From Sedimenticola sp. (lineage in GTDB: Bacteria; Pseudomonadota; Gammaproteobacteria; Chromatiales; Chromatiaceae), in assembly GCA_027068915.1 (NCBI GenBank), contig JAMOLT010000048.1:62001-126000 (forward strand): DNA of 64,000 nucleotides, written 5' to 3'. Below the pieces are notes generated by a model. That model ran no database searches and was not told where the DNA came from. It worked only from the letters and a program-made list of their open reading frames with translations. Below are positions 55,529-64,000 of the stretch, piece by piece (within the stretch, counting starts at the first letter, position 1; the number at the start of each line of letters is the position of its first letter). Both the position numbers and the translations under genes were made by a program.

Positions 55529-55563
55529 CAGGTTGTTGAAAAACAGCGTTTTTCAACAACCTG
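55529..55563. repeat. Perfect 16-base-stem hairpin
   Basis: CAGGTTGTTGAAAAAC, 3-base loop AGC, then GTTTTTCAACAACCTG. A perfect stem with strong hairpin potential between the regulator gene and the sigma factor gene; it might end transcription of the regulator. Arms resemble the hairpin at 18799-18833. Confidence 0.65.
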
Positions 55564-55754
55564 GCAAGGGCATTGAATATAATGTTTCGTTACATTCACG
55601 CGCGCCATTGTACAAAATGTTACGACAGTTCATTACAAAAGCGCCCCTGGCACAAGCAATAAATGCTTACCAATCAGTAATTTATTATATTGGCACAGGT
55701 TGTGCTTGCCATACTCAGACAAACAAAAACATCAAGGGATGGACAAGCCTGCTC

Positions 55755-56297
55755 ATGAGCGACCTGACAACCACCTTCACCGACGCCATTTCCACACCGG
55801 AATCTCCCTCAGCCCGGGAAATCCGCTTCCAGGCGCTGTTCGGGAAATACATGAACGACCTGTTCCGCTACGCCTACTGGCTGGTGTATGACAAGGCCGT
55901 CGCCGAAGACCTGGTGCAAGAAACCATGCTACGGGCCTGGAAGTCCATGGACAGGCTGCAAAAACCTGAAGCCGCCAAAGGCTGGCTGATCACCATCCTG
56001 CGCCGGGAGAACGCCCGCCGCTTCGAGCGTTTTCAACCTCAGTTCAGCACCATGCCTACGGAAACCCTGGCGGATGGCCACCGGGACTACGACACTTCTA
56101 CCGAAGCTTTCGTCCTGCGCAACGCCATCGCCGAGCTGCCCGAAGACTACCGCGAACCCCTGCTGCTGCAGGTCATTCACGGCTATTCGCAAAAGGAAAT
56201 CGCGGCAGAGCTGGGCATTTCCGTGGCGGGGGCCGGCACCCGACTGTTCCGCGCGCGCAAGAAGCTGCGTGAACTGGTGGCTCCGGCCGAAGCCTGA
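55755..56297 (+). CDS. ECF-type sigma-70 family RNA polymerase sigma factor
   Basis: 180 residues from ATG 55755; the frame runs back to 55458 through repeat and hairpin DNA, which is not coding. Region 2: LFGKYMNDLFRYAYWLVYDK then AEDLVQETMLRAWKSM. Region 4: LPEDYREPLLLQVIHGYSQK, EIAAELGISVAGAGTRLFRA. No anti-sigma gene follows; the next genes are on the opposite strand. Trigger unknown. Confidence 0.9.
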   Translation: MSDLTTTFTDAISTPESPSAREIRFQALFGKYMNDLFRYAYWLVYDKAVAEDLVQETMLRAWKSMDRLQKPEAAKGWLITILRRENARRFERFQPQFSTMPTETLADGHRDYDTSTEAFVLRNAIAELPEDYREPLLLQVIHGYSQKEIAAELGISVAGAGTRLFRARKKLRELVAPAEA

Positions 56298-56348
56298 GCC
56301 CCTTGATCACATCAGGGCCAGGCGCATCAGAGCGCTATTTACCGGCTA

Positions 56349-56891
56349 TCAATGACCGGAACGAACCAACCGCAAGGAAAGAAGGTCCGTGCGTTCATAA
56401 GTAAAGTTGTAGCCGAATTCTGCAAAATTGACGCCCCAGGACGTGGGCGTATTACTCGGGAAGTCAGTGGTTGGAGACGAAGTCCATATATTTGAAACGG
56501 GTATCCCAGGGAATACGGCCACATTGATCGCTGGATCAAAACACCGCTTTTCCACAAGCGTAATCAATTCCTTCACATTGGGCACACGCCAGTCACTGTA
56601 GCCGGCAATTCGGCTGACCTTGGCTGCCTGCAAGGCACCACTCCAGTCATAAGTGGTCGCACTGCCGCCAGAACAATCACTTCCCGTTTGTCCCAGCGTA
56701 CATTTTGTCCACATAAGCCCTGTTGTCTTGTGCGTAACGGTACCATCACCATGGTCATGAAAATCACTCGTCGGTGTCGTCGAGGGAATCTCGCTGTCAC
56801 CGCGGCATGTTTGTGCCTCACTGGAAAATGCCGTAGCCAGCAGAGCAGCCGCCAGCAGGTAACGAGGTTCGAGGTTAATAAACTTTGACAT
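56349..56891 (-). CDS. DUF1566 secreted protein, short paralogue
   Basis: 180 residues from ATG 56891 (GGAG 7 bases upstream). Signal peptide (YLLAAALLATAFSSEAQT), then one DUF1566 domain: TVTHKTTGLMWTKC, AGYSDWRVPNVKELITLVEK, SNIWTSSP and RLVRSG at the end. DUF1566 is found in exported or surface proteins with a lectin-like fold; function unknown. Follows the longer paralogue 32 bases away. Confidence 0.82.
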   Translation of the reverse strand: MSKFINLEPRYLLAAALLATAFSSEAQTCRGDSEIPSTTPTSDFHDHGDGTVTHKTTGLMWTKCTLGQTGSDCSGGSATTYDWSGALQAAKVSRIAGYSDWRVPNVKELITLVEKRCFDPAINVAVFPGIPVSNIWTSSPTTDFPSNTPTSWGVNFAEFGYNFTYERTDLLSLRLVRSGH

Positions 56892-56923
56892 AAGCTTACT
56901 CCGGGTGAAAAAACAGCAAACAA

Positions 56924-57865
56924 TCACTTGCCGGAACGCACCAGGCGTACAAACACCGTAAGATTGCGGGGAAGAGCGCCAACAAATCCCATCCCAAAAT
57001 CGACATTCGAGGCATTGGTCGAAGCAGCGGCACTCGGCAACGCACTCCAGAAATGCGTGTTGATGGTATTGGGGAAATAATCCGTATCGATGACAGGATC
57101 AGGAGCCAGCCGGTTATAACTCACCAGGCTTTGCAGCTCGACAACCGTGGGCACGCGCCAGTCGGAGAAACCACACAGCTGCTCCGCATTACTGCCATTG
57201 ACCAGACTGTTCCAGTCCGCATAATACGCACCAAAACCATTGCCCTGTGCCGTCTCACCTCCCCAACGGTAGGTATTGCCCTTGAAGTGAATGCCCGCAA
57301 CATCGGTTTTTACTTCCCAAGTCAGGCCGGTAACGTTATCCCTCACACAAGACCAATTGGTGGCATTCGCCGGCAGCAGGCCACCGGCCATACTCAACTT
57401 GGTAAAACTGAAACCAGCATGACCGTCGGCATCGTTGCCACGAGTAACATCACGACCCGATTCAGCATCCTGGCCGGGAAAGGCAACGACCGGGCAGGCA
57501 AGGCCGCTGTTGTCTTCATCGGCGCAAGCGACGATGCCCGTGTCGTTCATCGTGATCAGGGCAGAATAATGGGGGGCGATGCGCAAGCGCGCCTGCTCCT
57601 CGATCGTAAAGGGCCCTGTCAACGTCACATGGGAAGCGGCAAACAAGGAAAGCCACGCATCGGCAATCACGACCACATTCGGGCCGGCTTCAATCGTGGT
57701 ATCGGAAGTACAGGTCGTTTGCGCGGCGCTGTAGGTTACATCATGAAGATCGCCCGGCGCACCGGAACAGATTTCAGCCGCCAGCCCCTGCACTGTGAAT
57801 CCGGACAGAAACACCAAGCTGACAAGCCGGCGTTTCCCTGGTTTTTTGCTCACTTGGATCATCAT
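56924..57865 (-). CDS. DUF1566 secreted protein, long paralogue
   Basis: 313 residues from ATG 57865, chosen for GGAG 6 bases upstream; a start at 57889 is possible. Signal peptide (LVSLVFLSGFTVQGLAAE). An N-terminal beta-rich region (about 35-120) includes YSAAQTTCTSDTTIEAGPNV, which resembles an adhesin-type beta-solenoid stretch. Then a DUF1566 domain: NVTGLTWEVKT, CGFSDWRVPTVVELQSLVSY, THFWSALPSA, FVRLVRSGK. Likely co-transcribed with the short paralogue. Confidence 0.8.
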   Translation of the reverse strand: MMIQVSKKPGKRRLVSLVFLSGFTVQGLAAEICSGAPGDLHDVTYSAAQTTCTSDTTIEAGPNVVVIADAWLSLFAASHVTLTGPFTIEEQARLRIAPHYSALITMNDTGIVACADEDNSGLACPVVAFPGQDAESGRDVTRGNDADGHAGFSFTKLSMAGGLLPANATNWSCVRDNVTGLTWEVKTDVAGIHFKGNTYRWGGETAQGNGFGAYYADWNSLVNGSNAEQLCGFSDWRVPTVVELQSLVSYNRLAPDPVIDTDYFPNTINTHFWSALPSAAASTNASNVDFGMGFVGALPRNLTVFVRLVRSGK

Positions 57866-58050
57866 CTCATACTCCATGATTTGCATCATTCGAGATCGAA
57901 TACATCAACTACACAACTGCAAAAACCCTACATCTCATATGAAATATAGTTTATTTCTGCCCGTTCTGCCAACGCGGCAAAGCGCTTCTCGTCAAACCGG
58001 AAAAATATGCAATAATCGCCTTTAGTTACCAACACAGAGAGTTTTGTGAA

Positions 58051-58533
58051 ATGCCCTCATTCGACATCGTTTCCGAAGTAGACCTGCAGGAAGTGCGCAA
58101 TGCTGTGGATCAGGCCAACCGCGTGATCGAAACCCGCTTTGATTTCAAGGGCGTGGATGCCAACTTCGAGCACAAGGAAAACGAGATCACGCTGAAGGCA
58201 GAGCAGGAGTTCCAGCTGCAACAGATGCTGGACATCCTGCGTGAAAAATTAGCCAAGCGCGGCGTGGACATCAAGGCTATGGACATCAAGGATCCACAAA
58301 CCAGTCTCAATGCCACCCGCCAGCAGATCATCATCCAGCAGGGCATCGAATCCGATGCGGCGAAGAAGATCGTGAAGGAGATCAAGGCGGCCAGGTTCAA
58401 GGTGCAGGCCCAGATCCAGGGTGACCAGGTGCGCGTCACGGGCAAGAAACGCGACGACCTGCAACAGGTCATCACCCTGCTCAAGGAAAAGGACTACGGC
58501 CTGCCCCTGCAGTTCAAGAACTTCCGCGACTGA
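58051..58533 (+). CDS. yajQ: YajQ family nucleotide-binding protein
   Basis: 160 residues, the classic length. MPSFDIVSEVDLQEVRNAVD at the start, TRFDFKGVDA, and VKEIKAARFKVQAQIQGDQV, RVTGKKRDDLQQVI, LPLQFKNFRD at the end. Members bind cyclic di-GMP or nucleic acid; in Xanthomonas a relative couples c-di-GMP to gene expression, which would suit a bacterium with type IV pili and polysaccharide. The stop shares one base with the next start. Confidence 0.95.
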   Translation: MPSFDIVSEVDLQEVRNAVDQANRVIETRFDFKGVDANFEHKENEITLKAEQEFQLQQMLDILREKLAKRGVDIKAMDIKDPQTSLNATRQQIIIQQGIESDAAKKIVKEIKAARFKVQAQIQGDQVRVTGKKRDDLQQVITLLKEKDYGLPLQFKNFRD

Positions 58534-58964
58534 TGCCTGAACTGGACAGGGGAACGAAAGTCTACGCTGCCATACTGGGCGCGCTGGTACTGGGGCTGAT
58601 CTTTCTGGCCCTGTACGAACCACCCCAGGTGTCCCGCCTGAACGACAGGCTGGAAGCGGACGCGCAAGTCGGCAGCTTTCCCTACGCCTTTCGCGTGCTG
58701 CGCATCAGCAACGGCGTCGCCGTCATGAGTACCCCGCGCTCCAGCGCCGTACCCGTGGCCCGGGTGCTGGACAAAATCTTCCCCGGTGTCGGCAACTCCG
58801 CCCCTAACTCCCCCCTGTTCCAGGAAATGCAGGCAAAACTGGCCGACACCCAGAAACGCGCCAAAGCCATCGTCATGGAAGATCCGGAAGTCAAACGGGT
58901 ACAGTGGGAGCTGGACAGGGACTGGCTCATGCAGCATGGCATCAATCCCCTCGATACCCCATAG
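58533..58964 (+). CDS. Single-pass membrane protein of unknown function
   Basis: 143 residues. One N-terminal membrane helix (about residues 9-29, VYAAILGALVLGLIFLALYE), then a soluble domain: SFPYAFRVLRISNGVAVMST and a charged C-terminal part (DTQKRAKAIVMEDPEVKRVQ). I do not recognise a family. Starts one base inside the yajQ stop (TGATG), so it is coupled to yajQ. Convergent with trkH 20 bases away. Confidence 0.7.
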   Translation: MPELDRGTKVYAAILGALVLGLIFLALYEPPQVSRLNDRLEADAQVGSFPYAFRVLRISNGVAVMSTPRSSAVPVARVLDKIFPGVGNSAPNSPLFQEMQAKLADTQKRAKAIVMEDPEVKRVQWELDRDWLMQHGINPLDTP

Positions 58965-58983
58965 CGGCGCGCGGCCTTCCGCG

Positions 58984-60435
58984 TCAGCGCCGCCAGAACA
59001 CCGGACTGAGCAGCACCAGCAGGGTAAAGATTTCCAGACGCCCCAGCAGCATGGCGAAGCAGAGTATCCATTTGGCCGAATCATGCAGACCGGCATAGTT
59101 GGCACCGACATCGCCCAACCCCGGCCCCAGATTGTTGATGCTGGCGGCAACCGCGGAGAACGCTGTCATCAGATCAATGCCCGTGGCTGCCAGCATCAGG
59201 TACATCATGATGAAGCTGGCGACATACAGGGCGAAGAACCCCCACACCGCCTCCACCACCCGCGGCGGAATGGTCTTGTCCCCCACCCGCACAGGGATCT
59301 GGGCGTTGGGGTGCACCAGACGTGCGATTTCCCGCATTCCCTGCTTGATCAGCAACAGAAACCGGATCACCTTGATGCCACCACCGGTGGAACCCGCACA
59401 TCCACCCACGAAACTGGCAAATAACAGCAAGATCGCAACAAATCCCGGCCAATTATGCCATTCTGCAGTAGTAAAGCCTGCAGTAGTTCCGATGGAAACC
59501 GCCTGAAACAGGCCGTGCACAAAGTTTTCATGGAAGGTTTCATGGGTGGCGCTGAAATGCAGGCCCAGAGTGGTCGCCAGCACCACCAGGGTCAGCAGCA
59601 AAAGATAGAAGCGGAACTCGGAATCCTGCCAGTACACACGCAGGCTTTTCTGCCGCACCACGGAAAAATGCAGGGCAAAATTGATCCCGGCGAGAAACAT
59701 GAACACCACGCCGACCAGATAGATGGCGGTACTGTCGAAATAGCCCATGCTGGCGTCGTGGGTGGAGAAGCCGCCAATGGCCACGGTGGAAAAGGCATGG
59801 CCCACGGCATCGAACACCGACATGCCTGCAAGCCAGTAGCCCAGGCCGCAGGCCACCGTAAGCCCCAGGTAGATGTACCACAAGGCCTTGGCGGTTTCGG
59901 TGATGCGGGGCGTGAGCTTGGAGTCTTTCATCGGCCCCGGGGTTTCCGCCCGGTACAGTTGCATGCCGCCAATGCCCAGCATGGGCAGCACCGCCACCGC
60001 CAGCACGATAATACCCATGCCGCCCAGCCACTGCAGCTGCTGGCGGTAATACAGAATGGATTTGGGCAGATCGTCCAGCCCCACGATGACCGTCGCGCCC
60101 GTGGTGGTAAGGCCGGATATGGATTCGAAAAATGCATCGGTAATGGACAAATGGGGGTATTCCGCCAGCGCAAAAGGCAGGGCGCCGGTGGCGGAAAGCA
60201 CGGTCCAGAACATCACCACCACCACGAAGCCGTCCCGCAGGCGCAACTCCCGGTGCTGATGGCGAACCGGCAGCCAGCTCAGGGCACCCACCACCAGGGT
60301 AATGCCGAAAGCAACCAGAAACGCCTGATAGGCGCCGTCACCATACCCCAGGGAGACAACCAACGGCGGCAGCATGGTGACGCTGAACAGCATCAGCAGC
60401 AGCCCCAGGATGCGTTGCACGACGAACAGATGCAT
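58984..60435 (-). CDS. trkH: Trk potassium uptake channel protein TrkH
   Basis: 483 residues, potassium-translocating subunit with the four selectivity-filter loops of the TrkH/KtrB fold; GLTTTGATVIVGLDDLPKSI, TVAIGGFSTHDAS, GTTAGFTTAEWHNWPG and a C-terminal glycine-rich loop are visible. Works with TrkA, encoded just upstream (26 bases). Inner membrane. Confidence 0.96.
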   Translation of the reverse strand: MHLFVVQRILGLLLMLFSVTMLPPLVVSLGYGDGAYQAFLVAFGITLVVGALSWLPVRHQHRELRLRDGFVVVVMFWTVLSATGALPFALAEYPHLSITDAFFESISGLTTTGATVIVGLDDLPKSILYYRQQLQWLGGMGIIVLAVAVLPMLGIGGMQLYRAETPGPMKDSKLTPRITETAKALWYIYLGLTVACGLGYWLAGMSVFDAVGHAFSTVAIGGFSTHDASMGYFDSTAIYLVGVVFMFLAGINFALHFSVVRQKSLRVYWQDSEFRFYLLLLTLVVLATTLGLHFSATHETFHENFVHGLFQAVSIGTTAGFTTAEWHNWPGFVAILLLFASFVGGCAGSTGGGIKVIRFLLLIKQGMREIARLVHPNAQIPVRVGDKTIPPRVVEAVWGFFALYVASFIMMYLMLAATGIDLMTAFSAVAASINNLGPGLGDVGANYAGLHDSAKWILCFAMLLGRLEIFTLLVLLSPVFWRR

Positions 60436-60461
60436 GCGGGGTTACTCCGGTTCCGTCCGCT

Positions 60462-61835
60462 TCACAGGAAGGTGATTCCAACCTGGAACAACTTTTCCAC
60501 ATCGATGATGCGTCGCTTGTCCACCAAAAACAGGATCACATGATCTTCTGATTTGATGATGGTGTCGTGATGGGCGATGATCACCTCCTCGCCCCGCACA
60601 ATAGCGCCGATGCTGGTTCCCTTGGGCAGCTTGAGGGCGCCAATGGCCCTTCCCACCACCCGGGATGAATTGCTGTCGCCATGGGCGATGGCCTCGATGG
60701 CTTCCGCTGCCCCACGGCGCAGGGAATGCACCATCACCACATCCCCGCGACGCACATGGGTAAGCAGGGTGCCGATGGTTGTCTGTTGCGGCGAAATGGC
60801 CACATCGATACTGCCGGCTTCCACCAGATCCACATAGGCAGCCCGGTTGATCAATGCCATCACGTTTTTTGCGCCCAGACGCTTGGCCAGCATGGAGGAA
60901 AGGATATTAGCTTCATCATCGTTGGTAACGGCGCAGAAGACATCTGTCTCTTCGATATTTTCTTCCAGCAGCAGATCCTCATCCGCCGCATCACCATGCA
61001 GCACAATGGTGTGGCGCAACTGCTCGGCAGCGCTTGCTGCCCGCCCGGCATCCCGCTCGATAATCTTTACCCGGTAATCCTTTTCCAGACGCTCGGCCAG
61101 ACGGCGGCCAATGTTGCCACCCCCGGCAAAAATCAGCTTGCGATGGGGTTTTTCCTCTCGCCGCAACTCCTTCAGCACCGCCGGAATATTTTCCGCCGCT
61201 GCAACGAAGAACACCTCATCCCCGTCCTGGAGAATGGTGTCGCCCTCAGGCTGGATCGCCTGGCCTTCCCGGTAGATCGCAGCCACCCTGGCCTCACCGC
61301 CATGCAGGTGCTGGTTCAGCTCACGCAGCTCCTGTCCCACCAGCGGGCCGCCCTCATAGGCGCGCACCGCCACCAACTGCACCAGGCCGCCAGCAAAATT
61401 CAGCACCTGCAGGGCACCGGGGTATTTCAGCAGGCGCTGAATATATTCGGTGACCAGTTCTTCCGGGCTGATCAGTACATCAATGGGCAAACCGCGCTGG
61501 CTGAACAATGAGGGAAACTTGCTGTATGCCGGCGCCCGCACCCGGGCGATCTTGCGTGGAGTGTGGAACAGGGTCCAGGCAACCTGGCAGGCGACCATAT
61601 TGGTTTCATCGTTGTTGGTGACCGCGATGATCATTTCAGCATCGTCGGCGCCCGCCTGGGTGAGCACATCCGGGTGCGCCGCATAACCCTGGATGGTGCG
61701 CAGATCCAGCTTGTCCTGCAGGGACTGAAGCAGCCCCGCATCCCGGTCCACCACGGTAATATCATTGGCTTCGCTGGCGAGATTGATGGCCACACTGGTG
61801 CCCACCTGCCCGGCGCCGAGAATAATGATCTTCAT
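60462..61835 (-). CDS. trkA: Trk system potassium uptake protein TrkA
   Basis: 457 residues, two tandem RCK (TrkA-N and TrkA-C) units: [20 protein letters not shown] at the start and [20 protein letters not shown] in the middle are the two Rossmann motifs for NAD(H)/ATP sensing. Controls TrkH gating. Overlaps the NtrX-like gene by 4 bases, so its translation is tied to the regulator upstream. Confidence 0.96.
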   Translation of the reverse strand: MKIIILGAGQVGTSVAINLASEANDITVVDRDAGLLQSLQDKLDLRTIQGYAAHPDVLTQAGADDAEMIIAVTNNDETNMVACQVAWTLFHTPRKIARVRAPAYSKFPSLFSQRGLPIDVLISPEELVTEYIQRLLKYPGALQVLNFAGGLVQLVAVRAYEGGPLVGQELRELNQHLHGGEARVAAIYREGQAIQPEGDTILQDGDEVFFVAAAENIPAVLKELRREEKPHRKLIFAGGGNIGRRLAERLEKDYRVKIIERDAGRAASAAEQLRHTIVLHGDAADEDLLLEENIEETDVFCAVTNDDEANILSSMLAKRLGAKNVMALINRAAYVDLVEAGSIDVAISPQQTTIGTLLTHVRRGDVVMVHSLRRGAAEAIEAIAHGDSNSSRVVGRAIGALKLPKGTSIGAIVRGEEVIIAHHDTIIKSEDHVILFLVDKRRIIDVEKLFQVGITFL

Positions 61836-63199
61836 CGCCGATCCTTAATCTCGATCCCGACACCGCGCAGCTTGCGGTACAGATGGGTGCGCTCCATACC
61901 CACTTCCTGGGCCATTTTGCTCACGTTGCCGTCATGTTTGTCCAGTTGGTATTCGAGATACACCCGCTCGAAATCCTCTCGCGCCTTGCGCAACGGCTGG
62001 TCAAAGGAAATGCCGGGAAGGCCGGTCTGCACAGATTCGCTTTTCATCCCCCCCATGGCGGTTTCCACATCTTCCTGGGTGATCTCATCACCAGCCCCCA
62101 GGATCAGCACCCTTTGCACCAGGTTGCGCAGTTCCAGAATATTGCCGTGCCAGTCATGGTTGCGCAGCAGGTTTTGTGCACTGACGCTAAAATGCCGGTA
62201 GGGGAGCTTCTCGTGGGTAACGAAATAGTCCACATAGTAGTTGAGTAGCTCCGGTACATCTTCCCGGTGCTCCCGCAGGGGCGGTATTTCCAGGGGCACC
62301 ACGTTCAGGTGGTAAAACAGGTCTTCTCGAAAATTCCCGGCGCTTACTTCTACCTGCAAATCCTTCTGGGTGGCGGCAATGACGCGGATATCCACTTTCA
62401 CCGGCTCACTGCCCCCGACACGCAGGAATTCACCGGTCTCGAAAGCGCCTGCCAGCTGTGCCTGGGATTCCAGATCCATATCCGCAATTTCATCCAGAAA
62501 CAGGGTGCCGCCATTGGCCTGCTCCAGGCGGCCATAGTGAATCTTGTCATTTTGTTCGCTACCGAAAAACTCCAGGGAGAAGTTACCCCTGGCGGTAGCG
62601 CCTACGCTGACATCGATAAAGGGGCGCTCCTTGCGGCTGCTCTGGGCATGCAGGTAGCGGGCAAAAGTTTCCCGACCACTGCCTGCCTCGCCGGAGATCA
62701 GCACCCAGGTGTCGTGCTGGGCGATGCGCTTGATCTGCTCGCGCAGGCGCTGCATTACCTGGCTGTGCCCCACCGGCTCCATGATGGGGCGAAAATGCCG
62801 CCGCAGGCCGACGTTCTCCATCACCAGGCGCTCGGTTTCCAGGGCGCGCTCTACGGTGAGCAGCAACTTGGCCAGAGACAGGGGCTTTTCCAGGAAATCG
62901 TAGGCTCCCAGGCGGGTGGCCTCTACTGCGGTCTCCACCGTGCCGTGACCGGACATGATGATTACCGGGCAGGGCAGACCATCCCCCTCCGACCATTCCT
63001 TGAGCAGGCTGATGCCGTCAATATCCGGCATCCAGATATCCAGCAGAATCAGATCCGGACGCCGCTCACGCAGCGCCACTCTTGCCGCCTCCCCATTCTC
63101 CGCCAGGCTTACGCCATAGCCTTCATCTTCCAGGATATCCTTGACCGAATCCCGGATATCCGGCTCGTCATCCACTACCAGGATGAAAGGTGAACTCAT
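61832..63199 (-). CDS. ntrX: NtrX-like response regulator with degenerate AAA+ domain
   Basis: 455 residues: receiver ([12 protein letters not shown], phospho-Asp in [23 protein letters not shown]), AAA+ domain and a Fis-type helix-turn-helix ([20 protein letters not shown]). The AAA+ domain is altered: Walker A reads GEAGSGRE with Arg for the essential Lys, and the GAFTGA loop that contacts sigma-54 is replaced by [16 protein letters not shown]. Walker [10 protein letters not shown] is kept. It therefore probably does not act as a sigma-54 activator. Paired with NtrY (ATGA overlap) and located before trkAH. Confidence 0.9.
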   Translation of the reverse strand: MSSPFILVVDDEPDIRDSVKDILEDEGYGVSLAENGEAARVALRERRPDLILLDIWMPDIDGISLLKEWSEGDGLPCPVIIMSGHGTVETAVEATRLGAYDFLEKPLSLAKLLLTVERALETERLVMENVGLRRHFRPIMEPVGHSQVMQRLREQIKRIAQHDTWVLISGEAGSGRETFARYLHAQSSRKERPFIDVSVGATARGNFSLEFFGSEQNDKIHYGRLEQANGGTLFLDEIADMDLESQAQLAGAFETGEFLRVGGSEPVKVDIRVIAATQKDLQVEVSAGNFREDLFYHLNVVPLEIPPLREHREDVPELLNYYVDYFVTHEKLPYRHFSVSAQNLLRNHDWHGNILELRNLVQRVLILGAGDEITQEDVETAMGGMKSESVQTGLPGISFDQPLRKAREDFERVYLEYQLDKHDGNVSKMAQEVGMERTHLYRKLRGVGIEIKDRR

Positions 63200-64000
63200 A
63201 ACCCCCTTGCTCCTTCTGTTACCTGTGCATACTTGGCTGGCAGACGCAGGATAAACCTGGCGCCCCCTTGTGCGCGGTTTTCCGCACGAATACTGCCACC
63301 ATGTTCCTCTACAATTTTCTTCACAATCGCCAATCCCAGACCTGTACCCTTTTCCTTGCGGGTTACATAGGGTTCAAACAATTGTTCGGCATCTTCTTCC
63401 TGAAAGCCGCTTCCATTATCCTCCACCACAATCTCCAGGAACAGGGCTTCCTGATCCCGGGGCTGATAAACACCGGTACTGACGCGGATCTCGGATTTTT
63501 CAGCATCCTGCTGTGCCTCCTGCGCGTTCTTGATCAGATTATGCACTACCTGACGAAATCTTACCGGATCAACTTCCACCATCACCCCGGAAGCTCCAGG
63601 CTCGAACTCCAGGCTGCCACCGTACAGCGCCAGCACATCCGCCACAAACTCATCCGCCAGCAGCGGCTGGGCATTCAGATGCGAGGGTTTCGCATAGTCG
63701 GAAAAGGCGTTTACCATGGATTTCATGGCTTCCACCTGATTGACAATGGTGCGTGTGGCGCTGTCCAGTACCTTGCGGTCATCTTCCGGCAGCTTGTCCA
63801 GATATTTTCGCCGCAGACGCTCGGCAGACAGCTGGATCGGCGTCAGTGGATTCTTGATTTCATGGGCCAACCGCCGCGCCACCTCGCCCCAGGCCGCATC
63901 ACGTTGCGCCTTGATCAACGTAGTTACATCATCAAACACCACCACGCAGCCAATCTCACTACTTTTTACCACTTTCAGGCGGGTGTACCCACAGATCAGG
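63196..64000 (-). CDS. ntrY: NtrY-like sensor histidine kinase, 5' partial
   Basis: C-terminal part of a membrane kinase; the frame stays open through 64000, so the start lies beyond the window. Visible: phospho-acceptor region RRLAHEIKNPLTPIQLSAER, then the ATPase motifs VHNLIKNAQEAQQD, VEDNGSGFQEEDAEQLFEPY, GTGLGLAIVKKIVEEHGGSI. It should phosphorylate the NtrX-like protein encoded next, which it overlaps by 4 bases. Confidence 0.93.
   Translation of the reverse strand, partial: LICGYTRLKVVKSSEIGCVVVFDDVTTLIKAQRDAAWGEVARRLAHEIKNPLTPIQLSAERLRRKYLDKLPEDDRKVLDSATRTIVNQVEAMKSMVNAFSDYAKPSHLNAQPLLADEFVADVLALYGGSLEFEPGASGVMVEVDPVRFRQVVHNLIKNAQEAQQDAEKSEIRVSTGVYQPRDQEALFLEIVVEDNGSGFQEEDAEQLFEPYVTRKEKGTGLGLAIVKKIVEEHGGSIRAENRAQGGARFILRLPAKYAQVTEGARGL

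Noticed and set aside
55458-55754. Upstream extension of the sigma factor
   Set aside because: It passes through the perfect hairpin and repeat DNA and adds nothing like a sigma region.
59455-60543. Plus-strand frame of 362 codons antisense to trkH
   Set aside because: His- and Gln-rich shadow of TrkH codons with no ribosome site or known domain.
1-64000. CRISPR arrays, tRNA or rRNA genes
   Set aside because: No regularly spaced direct repeats and no cloverleaf or rRNA core were seen; the dispersed palindromes are single and far apart.

Overview
The window looks like chromosome from a gammaproteobacterial sulfur oxidiser. Three things point there. AprA and AprB (dissimilatory adenylylsulfate reductase) are encoded at 50.1-52.6 kb. 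Both ends carry housekeeping genes of gammaproteobacterial type (rsmE, gshB, pyrRB, pilTU, proC, ntrYX-trkAH). From memory, the order of 0-23.5 kb closely follows the rsmE-chp/pil-gshB-tonB-algH-ruvX-pyrRBC'-pilUT-yggS-proC block of Pseudomonas aeruginosa. The genus cannot be fixed from the sequence alone.

Layout. 0-10.6 kb: end of rsmE, then a minus-strand Pil-Chp chemosensory operon for type IV pilus control (pilG-pilH-pilI-pilJ-chpA-chpC-like), with no pilK (CheR) or chpB (CheB). 10.6-11.2 kb: non-coding, with a small inverted-repeat element and a possible rhodanese remnant. 11.2-18.8 kb: a tightly overlapped plus-strand operon gshB-apbE-tonB-algH-ruvX-pyrR-pyrB-pyrC'(non-catalytic)-pyrK-like. 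18.8-21.2 kb: pilU and pilT. 21.4-23.5 kb: yggS-proC-yggT. 23.5-28.8 kb: Wzz-type chain-length protein, WcaJ-type initiating sugar transferase and a dynamin-like GTPase.

From about 28.8 to 46.5 kb the DNA is visibly more AT-rich and looks acquired. It starts with two decayed MNT/HEPN (MntA-HepT type) toxin-antitoxin modules. A surface-glycan cluster follows: a CMP-nonulosonate synthetase/PseG-like fusion, a NeuB/PseI-type synthase, a pyruvyl-transferase-like protein, a left-handed beta-helix acyltransferase, a Wzx flippase, a GT52 (sialyltransferase-like) enzyme, a methyltransferase, a Wzy polymerase, a WecG/TagA/CpsF glycosyltransferase and a GT-C-like membrane protein. Together these would make, flip, polymerise and length-control a nonulosonic-acid-containing polysaccharide. 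At 42.0-46.2 kb lies the most unusual feature: an inverted, tail-to-tail duplication of a two-gene unit (secreted golvesin-domain protein followed by a secreted STN-like/helical-repeat protein), one golvesin copy broken by a single in-frame TGA.

46.5-49.9 kb holds a membrane protein whose reading frame has absorbed a dispersed palindromic repeat, a repeat-rich non-coding kilobase with a long perfect-arm palindrome, and a YkgJ-type cysteine-cluster protein. 50.0-55.3 kb: aprBA with its terminator, a divergent thioredoxin-HEAT protein, a DUF423 protein and an NtrC-type regulator. 55.3-58.0 kb: an ECF-type sigma factor and two DUF1566 secreted proteins. 58.0-64 kb: YajQ, a small membrane-anchored protein, TrkH, TrkA, an NtrX-like regulator with a degenerate ATPase, and NtrY cut by the window end. 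A family of GC-rich palindromic repeats (cores like CCGGCCTGCGCCGGAATGAC) occurs at at least seven places. I saw no tRNA, rRNA, CRISPR array or intact insertion sequence.
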